Shown here: in pieces, positions 15,897 through 21,379 of the stretch
Layout: every line of letters begins with the position of its first letter
Numbering within the stretch: position 1 is the first letter of the stretch
NCBI GenBank assembly: GCA_030690245.1
Contig: JAUYGW010000133.1
Span: 1-21,379 of the forward strand
DNA length: 21,379 bases
Reading direction: 5' to 3'
From: Gallionella sp.
GTDB lineage: Bacteria > Pseudomonadota > Gammaproteobacteria > Burkholderiales > Gallionellaceae
Position numbers and translations under genes: made by a program
The notes under the pieces: generated by a model
The model's database searches: none
The model's input: only the letters and a program-made list of their open reading frames with translations
What the model was told of the DNA's origin: nothing

Positions 15897-16016
15897 AAAA
15901 ATTCACAGTTCGCACAAATGCAAGGCGCGGAAAAAATTTCGCCGCGACGCATATGTTCGATATGCAAGCAAGAAATTTTTTCCGCAACGCCGCAGTTGGG
16001 ATGAAATGTGGATTTT
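15897..16016. repeat. Intra-operon palindromic element A
   Basis: GCGGAAAAAATTTC (15927-15940) and GAAATTTTTTCCGC (15972-15985) form a perfect 14-bp inverted repeat. A central hairpin GCATAT-GTTCG-ATATGC (15949-15965) sits in the middle, and weaker outer arms AAAATTCACA/TGTGGATTTT close the element. It lies between the stop of the three-helix cytochrome and the ribosome binding site of the EB_dh cytochrome and fills the gap. Confidence 0.85.
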
Positions 16017-16023
16017 GATCTAT

Positions 16024-16803
16024 TCATTTCCATGACCTCGGTTGCCTGCCGGTATAGTCATACATGAACAGAATGACTTCCCATGTCTCTTCCTCGGTCA
16101 GGAAATGTTCCCAGACCGGCATGGATGAAATCCACGGCGCGGCTTCGGCAGGCAGGCCCGGGCCGCCGGTGGCGATGCGCCAGAACAGGAAGGATTCCTG
16201 CAATTGCGCGATGGTGCCCACGTCCTGGAAATTGATCGGGGTGGGGTTCAGTCCCGCCGCGTAAGGCCCCTTGCCGTCCAGTTTGTCGCCGTGGCAATGC
16301 TGGCAGTTCTTGATGTAAACATCGCCGCCCGCCTTGACCAGCTCACGATACTTCGCCGGGCCTTCCTTCTGGTATTTGCGCAAGGGATTCTCCAGCGTGG
16401 CGAGGTTGTAGCTCTTGCCATACGCCTTGAACTTGGATGGCGGAGCAGGGTGGATGGTGCGCAGTTCCACCGGTGCCTCGTAACCGGGCGACATGCTCGT
16501 ATAGGTGTAGTAGCCGGCCAGCAGCGGAACGATCACAAACACCGCGTTGCGCAGCCTTTTTCTGGACGGGTCTTCGACCAGCGCCTTGATCGGGGCTACC
16601 AGTTCATGTGCTCCTTCCTCGGTGAAGGTGAACGCCATGAGCGCGCCGGATACCACGAAGACCATGTACATCGTGAGCAGGCTACGGGGGATCAACTGGC
16701 CGAGCAGCACGTCGAAGATCAGGATGAATCCGAAATACACCCCGAACACCACGAGGGCGAACTGCAACAGGCGGTGGATGCGTCTTTTTTGTGTCATGGT
16801 CAT
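16024..16803 (-). CDS. Membrane cytochrome c with three N-terminal helices
   Basis: This 259-aa protein has three predicted transmembrane helices (about 12-35, 38-60 and 86-104) and a C-terminal periplasmic cytochrome c domain with one CQHCH site at 167-171. The probable sixth ligand is Met228 in SSMPVWEH. The arrangement, helices first and haem domain after, resembles cytochrome c subunits of terminal oxidases or of bc-type complexes but I do not match it to a named family. Its ATG overlaps the stop of the preceding cytochrome gene by four bases (ATGA), so the two are translationally coupled and probably made in equal amounts. It could be the direct electron donor to the bd-like protein (inference). 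Confidence 0.85.
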   Translation of the reverse strand: MTMTQKRRIHRLLQFALVVFGVYFGFILIFDVLLGQLIPRSLLTMYMVFVVSGALMAFTFTEEGAHELVAPIKALVEDPSRKRLRNAVFVIVPLLAGYYTYTSMSPGYEAPVELRTIHPAPPSKFKAYGKSYNLATLENPLRKYQKEGPAKYRELVKAGGDVYIKNCQHCHGDKLDGKGPYAAGLNPTPINFQDVGTIAQLQESFLFWRIATGGPGLPAEAAPWISSMPVWEHFLTEEETWEVILFMYDYTGRQPRSWK

Positions 16804-17624
16804 TTTGATTTCGCCATGTAATTCACCAGCATCTCAAGCTCCTGCGCCTTCAATTGCTCGCCGTAGGTTTTGGGCATCATGCCCGCCGCATATCCCTTGG
16901 CGATGACTGCATCGGGGGCGAGCAGCGACTGGCGCAGGTATTCTTTATTCTTTGTCGCGCCTATCTTCGCGAGGCTTGGCCCAAGCGTCCCGGCCTGGCC
17001 CGCAACGGTACGGCCCGCAAAAACATGGCAGGCGCCGCAGGTGTATTTGGCGATGATCTCTTCGGGTGTCTTCAGCGGCGCCGCTTCCTCTGTGTTGGAA
17101 GTTCCTGCGCCTGCGGCGGGCAGCGCAGGGATGGCGACCGTCACTTCGCTGCCGCTGGACTCCTGGAGGAAGGCGATGACGGCCGCAATCTCGGCCTCGG
17201 AGAGTCCGATGCCCCCGGCGGAGACATCGGGCATCGGGCTTTCGGTATCGTTGCTCCCCGCCTTGCCGAATCCGGCGGGCACAAAGGCCGAGGGTTTCAC
17301 CAGTGACTCATGCAGATACTCCTCGACGGTTTTTGCCGTGCCTCGGTAATTGGGGTTCTTCAGGTTGTCTGCCGCCACGGTGGCTATACTGTCGAGCATC
17401 GGCGCACGGCCCATCGCGTTGTGGCACAGCGCGCAAGTTCCTTTGCCGTTATAAATTCTGTCGCCCAATGCGACGAACTGATCCATGGTCATCGCGCCGA
17501 ATTCCAGCTTTTCCTCGACGGGCGGCGGCGCGGGGATTATCTGCGGAATCCCATAGTTCGAATACGCCGAAAATCCGCCGATCATCAGCAGGCTGAAGCC
17601 GGTTACTTTAAGAAAGTTATACAT
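16800..17624 (-). CDS. Membrane-anchored dihaem cytochrome c
   Basis: This is a 274-aa protein with a single N-terminal hydrophobic segment (about 5-24) followed by a proline-rich stretch (PQIIPAPPP), so it is probably anchored with both haem domains in the periplasm. The first domain has CALCH at 64-68 and the probable ligand Met131 in ESPMPDV; the second has CGACH at 196-200 and Met249/Met250 in AGMMPKTYG. The linker between them is rich in Ala, Pro and Glu. It is the first gene after the bd-like protein, and its start codon lies inside one arm of palindromic element C. The pattern of two class I domains resembles FixP/CcoP-like subunits, but CcoP has a different start; I would not name it. 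Confidence 0.87.
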   Translation of the reverse strand: MYNFLKVTGFSLLMIGGFSAYSNYGIPQIIPAPPPVEEKLEFGAMTMDQFVALGDRIYNGKGTCALCHNAMGRAPMLDSIATVAADNLKNPNYRGTAKTVEEYLHESLVKPSAFVPAGFGKAGSNDTESPMPDVSAGGIGLSEAEIAAVIAFLQESSGSEVTVAIPALPAAGAGTSNTEEAAPLKTPEEIIAKYTCGACHVFAGRTVAGQAGTLGPSLAKIGATKNKEYLRQSLLAPDAVIAKGYAAGMMPKTYGEQLKAQELEMLVNYMAKSK

Positions 17625-17766
17625 AGCGGCAGGAATCGTAGCGAGCGGCTTGGGGGTGGGGGAGGCCAGCGCGCAGCGACCGGAGCATACACATCAGTAT
17701 GTGAGGATCGCGAGCACTGCCCGACCCCGCCCCCAAGTCGCGCAGTAGATTTATGTCGCTATGTAT
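17619..17766. repeat. Intra-operon palindromic element C
   Basis: The outer arms ATACATAGCG (17619-17628) and CGCTATGTAT (17757-17766) are perfect. Inner arms CTTGGGGGTGGGG (17649-17661) and CCCCGCCCCCAAG (17725-17737) pair with one G-T mismatch. The centre holds CATAC-ACATCA-GTATG (17686-17701). The element spans the gap between the bd-like gene and the dihaem cytochrome gene and covers the start codon of the latter. Confidence 0.85.
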
Positions 17767-17768
17767 GG

Positions 17769-19631
17769 TCATGCCGGCTTCTTCCAATAACCTTTGGCCG
17801 CGACGCGCCGGCTGTTGATCGCATTCAGCCAGAAGATGAACATGACCATGATCATGAACAGAATCGTGCCGATCGATACGATGTTGGCCGCATAGCCCAG
17901 ATCCGGGGTAAAGGCATCCACCGAGTTATCCCGGAACACGCCCTGCACGTGCCAGTGCTGGCGAATCGCGGAGCGGACATAACCCATCAGGCCCATCAGC
18001 CAGGTGAAGGCCACGGCCAGCAGGAACAGCGCGTATTGCGACCGGGCGGGCATGCGTCCCCAGTGCAGCGGCGCCACCTCTTTTGCGCCCTTGTACATGA
18101 GCGTGTCGATGACCGTGCTGACGACGAGAATGATCAGCGTGGTCAACACCTGCGGGATCGAGGCAGCGACCTTGTACACGTTGTTGGTGAAATAGCCGTA
18201 ATAAACGCCCAGCAGCGTGATATTGATCAGGCCCACGGTAAACAGCGCGATCTGGATCGCGTTGCCCGTCGTCACCCAGGATACGGTGGCGATGTTGTTG
18301 GCGCGCCGGTAGAACATGAAGCTCAGGAAGGTAAACACGATCAGAAAATTCACTGCGGTGTTTTTTGCCGGCATCAGGCCCAGCACCCCGAGGTACTGGT
18401 GATACGGCCCGCCGAGGCTCTTGAGTTCGGCATTGGTGAGCACCAGGGTGTGCGGCGTGAACCACACCAGAAAGGCCGCGACCAGAACCATGGCCATGTA
18501 CTTGATCCTGGGGTTGTAGCGATAGGCGCCTTCGCTGCGCCCCATGCCGCACCAGAGATAATAGTTGGCCGACAGGAACAGCGCGCCGATCAGCACCGCC
18601 TGGATGATGAAGATCCACGCGAACACGCCGCCCATCAGGGTGATGCCCATCTGCTGGCTGTAGGCATACATCTCGGCGGTGAGGTAATAGCCGGCGAATG
18701 GCAACGGCAGCAGCGCCGAAATGGCAATGAAGTTGGCGTTGTAGCCTATCCAGTCGTAGTGCGCGCGCTCCTCCTTGCTCCTGGCGCTGAGGAACTTGAA
18801 GGCCGCATAGGCGCCGATGATCGAGCCGCCATACGCCACATTGGCGACCAGCCGGTGGATGTTGATCGGGTTCCACAGGAAGTTGTGGATCGCGGCCCAG
18901 GTGTCCCCGTTGAATACCCCCGCCGCATCCACGGCCGCCGGGCTCATCATGAAGGTCGTCCACGCATTGGCCAGAAACATCAGCAGGCAACCGACCGCAT
19001 TGAGCAGCAACCCGAGGGTCAGGTGCACCCATTTCTTGTTGCCGCCCTGCAGCCAGTGCCAGCCGTAATAATAGATATACAGGATCGCGCTCTCGGCAAA
19101 GAACAGCAGCGCGTACGCAAACATGCTCCCTTTGAAGATCGTGGCCAGGTATTTGAACAGATCGGGATAGAAGAGAACCAGGCTGAAGGTCAGCAAGCCG
19201 CCGAGAATGGCGGTGAGCGAGTAGGCAATGATGCTGACCTTCATGAACTCGAAAGCCATGTTGTCATAGCGCTCATCCCGGGTCGCCATGCCGATGGCCT
19301 CGATGATAAACACGAAGATCGGTACCGCCAGAACAAATGCCCCGAACCAGAGATGCAGCTGCGCCACCAGCCACACCGCCACGCGGGAATTCACGCCCTT
19401 GAGGGTGGGGTAGTCCGATGCGGTTAATTTTGGTGCGGGCGGGTAAGCGGCCGCTTTTGTGTCTGGAACAGCGGCTGTGTTAGCCGTTGCAGCCGCAGTT
19501 TGAACCCCTGCCGATGCAGGCGCTGCCGCTTCGGATGCATTCGCGGCAGGCATGGAAGCGGGCAACATCAACGCGGCAATAACTGCCAGTAGAAATGCGC
19601 TGCCGATTATTCTTGTTTTTTGTTTTGGCAA
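17769..19631 (-). CDS. Divergent cytochrome bd-like (CydA-like) membrane protein with signal peptide
   Basis: This 620-aa protein has a signal peptide (about 1-32), an Ala/Pro-rich linker (to about 75) and roughly 13 hydrophobic helices, against 9 in ordinary CydA. CydA-like landmarks are WLVAQLHLWFGAFVLAVPIF (His93, the place of E. coli His19), FFAESAILYIYYYGWHWL (Glu180, the place of Glu107), NPINIHRLVANV and IRQHW at 556-560 in the place of GRQPW. By hand alignment, Glu99 is replaced by Ala172, the usual haem b558 His186 by Ala264 (His259 lies one turn earlier) and Glu445 by Ser554. No CydB is present in the window. The start is TTG, because no ATG or GTG lies between it and the previous stop. 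Oxygen reduction is plausible but unproven. Confidence 0.85.
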   Translation of the reverse strand: MPKQKTRIIGSAFLLAVIAALMLPASMPAANASEAAAPASAGVQTAAATANTAAVPDTKAAAYPPAPKLTASDYPTLKGVNSRVAVWLVAQLHLWFGAFVLAVPIFVFIIEAIGMATRDERYDNMAFEFMKVSIIAYSLTAILGGLLTFSLVLFYPDLFKYLATIFKGSMFAYALLFFAESAILYIYYYGWHWLQGGNKKWVHLTLGLLLNAVGCLLMFLANAWTTFMMSPAAVDAAGVFNGDTWAAIHNFLWNPINIHRLVANVAYGGSIIGAYAAFKFLSARSKEERAHYDWIGYNANFIAISALLPLPFAGYYLTAEMYAYSQQMGITLMGGVFAWIFIIQAVLIGALFLSANYYLWCGMGRSEGAYRYNPRIKYMAMVLVAAFLVWFTPHTLVLTNAELKSLGGPYHQYLGVLGLMPAKNTAVNFLIVFTFLSFMFYRRANNIATVSWVTTGNAIQIALFTVGLINITLLGVYYGYFTNNVYKVAASIPQVLTTLIILVVSTVIDTLMYKGAKEVAPLHWGRMPARSQYALFLLAVAFTWLMGLMGYVRSAIRQHWHVQGVFRDNSVDAFTPDLGYAANIVSIGTILFMIMVMFIFWLNAINSRRVAAKGYWKKPA

Positions 19632-19674
19632 GATATGCTTTTCTCTGTGAGCGTATATATGTGTGCAGGGGATA

Positions 19675-19791
19675 TTAAGGGCGATATATCAATGCCAACC
19701 CCTGAAGCTTCATCACGGAAAAATCCAGCGCAAGAAATACGACGCCAAAGACAAGGAACGCGGCAACGAACGGCATAAGATAAGTTTTCAT
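19675..19791 (-). CDS. 38-aa single-helix membrane micro-protein
   Basis: This small frame begins ATG AAA ACT TAT at 19791 and encodes a protein starting MKTYLMPFVAAFLVFGVVFL and ending LIYRP. One hydrophobic helix (about residues 4-22) is followed by a short amphipathic tail. The start lies four bases after the stop of the 39-aa gene, with GAGGG about 10 bases upstream. It is 43 bp before the bd-like gene. The placement recalls CydX or CcoQ, small helices bound to terminal oxidases, but I see no sequence match to either. Confidence 0.7.
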   Translation of the reverse strand: MKTYLMPFVAAFLVFGVVFLALDFSVMKLQGLALIYRP

Positions 19792-19795
19792 GCCG

Positions 19796-19915
19796 TCATG
19801 CCCTCAGGAACCATACAAAAAAAATGATCACGGCAATCAGCACCGACGTAAACAAGGCCGGCCCCGCCCAAGGGTATGTTCCGCCTTCATGTGTCTTGCC
19901 TTCATCAGTATTCAT
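19796..19915 (-). CDS. 39-aa single-helix membrane micro-protein
   Basis: This frame starts at ATG 19915 with AGAAGGA six bases before it, the best ribosome binding site in this stretch. The product begins MNTDEGKTHEGGTYPWAGPA, a polar head, and continues as one helix, LFTSVLIAVIIFFVWFLRA. A nearby ATG at 19919 would read only four codons. The polar N-terminus and Pro-Trp before the helix are reminiscent of small oxidase subunits, but no family is assigned. Confidence 0.75.
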   Translation of the reverse strand: MNTDEGKTHEGGTYPWAGPALFTSVLIAVIIFFVWFLRA

Positions 19916-19990
19916 GCATGGTCCTTCTCATCTGCTTGTTACGGATGCGCACGAAAGAGGAGTCTTATCCCCTTTCGGATACCGCCTCGC

Positions 19991-20095
19991 CTACAGGATC
20001 AGGAAGTACAGGATCAGGCAAATGAAGACGACATTCATCAGCATCCCGGAAAAAATGACGCCGTCGGCGAGATATTTTTTGTTCAGATATTTCAT
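19991..20095 (-). CDS. 34-aa single-helix membrane micro-protein
   Basis: This frame starts at ATG 20095, 14 bases after the monohaem cytochrome stop, and ends at TAG 19991. The product begins MKYLNKKYLADGVIFSG, and residues 13-34 are a continuous hydrophobic helix ending FLIL. The ribosome binding site is weak (GGGTACGCGG). The basic head and single helix suit an accessory subunit of the membrane complex. A 75-bp gap to the next micro-protein shows no other feature. Confidence 0.68.
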   Translation of the reverse strand: MKYLNKKYLADGVIFSGMLMNVVFICLILYFLIL

Positions 20096-20109
20096 TCGGG
20101 CCGCGTACC

Positions 20110-20472
20110 CTATTTGCCCTTGCAATCGCAAAGCTTGCGGATGTATTTCACCAGTCCTTCCACTTCATCCGCAGTCAGGGTTGAGCGCCAATGGGGCATC
20201 AATGCCGATTTGCTGATCGACGGGCCGCCGTCCTTGATGACACCCCTGAGATCCTCATCGGAGCGTTTCTCCATTTCCGAGGAGCTGGTCAAGTTGCGCG
20301 GATCGGTGGCAAAATCTTTTGTGACGTTGATCCCCTTGCCTTTGCCATCAGTCCCGTGACACTGGGCGCAATAAAAATCGTATACCTGTTTTGAATCTGC
20401 CGCCTGCGCCGAACCCGCTGCACCCAGGGCCAGGCCAAGCGCCGCGGCGGTTGCTATTAAAAATCTCGACAC
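20110..20472 (-). CDS. Periplasmic monohaem cytochrome c
   Basis: This is a 120-aa protein with a signal peptide (SRFLIATAAALGLALGAAGSAQA), one CAQCH site at 35-39 and a likely distal ligand Met92 in SALMPHW. I use GTG at 20472, since GGAGG stands 9 bases upstream; the ATG at 20517 would overlap the preceding gene and place extra polar residues before the signal. The C-terminus has two further cysteines (KLCDCKGK) that could form a disulphide or attach to a partner. It probably shuttles electrons between the other cytochromes of the operon. Confidence 0.88.
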   Translation of the reverse strand: MSRFLIATAAALGLALGAAGSAQAADSKQVYDFYCAQCHGTDGKGKGINVTKDFATDPRNLTSSSEMEKRSDEDLRGVIKDGGPSISKSALMPHWRSTLTADEVEGLVKYIRKLCDCKGK

Positions 20473-20497
20473 GAGTTTATTCCTCCGTTGGTTCGTA

Positions 20498-21151
20498 TTA
20501 CTCGAAAGTAGCCACATAAGCTGCCAGGCTCGCCTGATCCTTTTTGTTCAGCACGCTGGCAAAATCGGGCATATCGCGAACCGGCTTGAATGCCTTGATG
20601 TTTGCCAAATAAGCGTAAATCCAGTCAGGATTCAACCGCTTGCTGGCTCCGGCGAGGCTGGGCCCGCTCTTGCCGCCGATTGTCTTGCCCTTCACCGAAG
20701 ACTCGTGGCACCCGCCGCAGGGCGCTTTTTTAGCGTAGATATTCCGCGCCTTGGCGGACTCGGCGGGTTTGATTACGCCCGCCTTGACCTCTGACGATTT
20801 CAATCCCATCAGGAAATCCGTGATCGCAGCCGCATCTCCTGCCGACAGCCTGGGATGGTCGGCCGCATTCTTTTCGGTGAGCGAGTTATATTTCAGCGGG
20901 CGGATCGGTTTGGGGTTCTGCAACCACGCCGCAAGCCAATCCTTCTGAAACTTGCTGCCGGCATACCATAGCTCCGGCCCCTTCTTCGCCAGCTGGTCGG
21001 CAATCGTCTTCTCTTTTGCCGGGCCGTCGCTGTAATGGCAGCCGGTACAGCTCTTCTTGAAGATCGCATCCCCGCCAGCCGCGTAGCTCGGGGCTGGCGT
21101 CATAACCAGCAAAGCCGCTCCAATGGAAACGGTGACTGCCAGTAATCTCAT
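20498..21151 (-). CDS. Periplasmic dihaem cytochrome c, first gene of the respiratory operon
   Basis: This 217-aa protein has a signal peptide (RLLAVTVSIGAALLVMTPAPSYA) and two haem c sites, CTGCH at 35-39 and CGGCH at 145-149. Possible distal ligands are Met115 in DFLMGLK and Met194 in VRDMPDF. I use ATG 21151 with GGGAGA upstream; the longer frame from 21217 adds a polar leader that would bury the signal. Its two halves look like related class I cytochrome domains. It is the first gene of the leftward operon and may accept electrons from an outside donor (inference). Confidence 0.88.
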   Translation of the reverse strand: MRLLAVTVSIGAALLVMTPAPSYAAGGDAIFKKSCTGCHYSDGPAKEKTIADQLAKKGPELWYAGSKFQKDWLAAWLQNPKPIRPLKYNSLTEKNAADHPRLSAGDAAAITDFLMGLKSSEVKAGVIKPAESAKARNIYAKKAPCGGCHESSVKGKTIGGKSGPSLAGASKRLNPDWIYAYLANIKAFKPVRDMPDFASVLNKKDQASLAAYVATFE

Positions 21152-21245
21152 ATCATTCTCCCTTGTATATTTTATTTCTGAAATTTCATCGCCAATCTGG
21201 TGCAGACTATATATCACGCCGCTTTTAGGTCAGAATATAACATAA
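21152..21245 (-). promoter_or_regulatory. Probable promoter region of the respiratory operon
   Basis: This AT-rich stretch precedes the first cytochrome gene. A TATATA -10-like box (21208-21213) and a TCTGAC hexamer 15 bases upstream are the best candidates, but both deviate from consensus and the spacing is short. GGGAGA before the ATG is a good ribosome binding site. No clear FNR or other dyad site is visible. Confidence 0.25.
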
Positions 21246-21250
21246 TAACC

Positions 21251-21379
21251 TTCCCGTTTTTAATACTAAGGAAGGTCTGAACAAGTAGCCAAAAATGAAA
21301 ACGCCGAATCCACAATCTGCCGCGAATGCTGAAATTGGCAAGAAACGCCCACATTGTTGGGCATTTCGCCTGCCCTTCC
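21251..21379 (+). mobile_element. Possible edge of a transposon-like or repetitive sequence at the window end
   Basis: ACCTTCC (21248-21254) and GGAAGGT (21270-21276) are complementary, and the window ends on another CCCTTCC. GGAAGGTCTGAACAAGTAG looks like the terminal repeat of some insertion sequences, but I cannot name a family. A frame opens at ATG 21295 (MKTPNPQSAANAEIGKKRPH) and stays open for 28 codons to the end; it has no ribosome binding site and may be non-coding. Confidence 0.3.

Noticed and set aside
16800..17624. CcoP of a cbb3 oxidase
   Set aside because: It has two haem sites and an N-terminal helix, but no CcoN or CcoO is near and the surrounding genes are of the bd-like type.
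17310..19427. 705-residue plus-strand open frame opposite the bd-like gene
   Set aside because: It is rich in His, Gln, Arg, Asp and Glu in the manner of an antisense frame, has no domain I recognise, and overlies a strongly supported membrane protein.
21152..21217. N-terminal extension of the first dihaem cytochrome from 21217
   Set aside because: The 22 extra residues are polar and would bury a good signal peptide; GGGAGA precedes the ATG at 21151.

Overview
The window reads as chromosome of a GC-rich betaproteobacterium. The gene content and order (argJ, a Nudix-ThiE fusion, yacG-zapD-coaE-pilD-pilC on one strand, CorC-like protein, lgt, ilvD) and the wealth of c-type cytochromes fit a chemolithoautotroph of the Nitrosomonadales, most likely Gallionellaceae (Sideroxydans/Gallionella/Nitrotoga type). 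That taxonomic placement is inference; no rRNA or other marker is present.

Layout. (1) 1-3252, plus strand: the 3' end of argJ; a GIY-YIG/DUF4357 gene between two ~315-bp inverted repeats (539-852 and 1899-2215); and a MutT-type Nudix domain fused to a thiamine-phosphate-synthase-like domain. (2) 3240-9599, minus strand: housekeeping genes, transcribed in the order lgt, corC-like, pilC, pilD, coaE, zapD, yacG. (3) 9855-13126, plus strand: ilvD, a hexose-6-phosphate mutarotase (yeaD-like) and a one-haem cytochrome c lipoprotein, ending at a perfect 28-bp palindrome shared with the convergent gene downstream. (4) 13176-21151, minus strand: a respiratory locus, plus a formylglycine-generating-enzyme-like protein (SUMF family) at its distal end.

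The respiratory locus is the main point of interest. In transcription order it encodes a dihaem cytochrome c, a monohaem cytochrome c, three membrane micro-proteins of 34, 39 and 38 aa, a 620-aa divergent CydA-like (cytochrome bd-like) protein with a secretion signal, a membrane-anchored dihaem cytochrome c, a three-helix monohaem cytochrome c, a dihaem cytochrome c fused to an EB_dh-type (ethylbenzene dehydrogenase/NXR gamma-like) b-haem domain, and a 74-aa membrane protein. That gives eight CxxCH sites and no CydB. The CydA-like protein lacks several residues that are essential in quinol-oxidising bd oxidases. I infer a membrane complex that exchanges electrons with cytochrome c, rather than a normal quinol oxidase.

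Three intra-operon gaps (4865-4989, 15897-16016, 17619-17766) are almost filled by long palindromes that are symmetrical about a small central hairpin. Their arm sequences differ but each stays self-complementary. Other intergenic spaces also carry inverted repeats, and one repeat copy supplies the last codons of lgt. The right-hand end of the window looks like the edge of another repetitive or transposon-like sequence.
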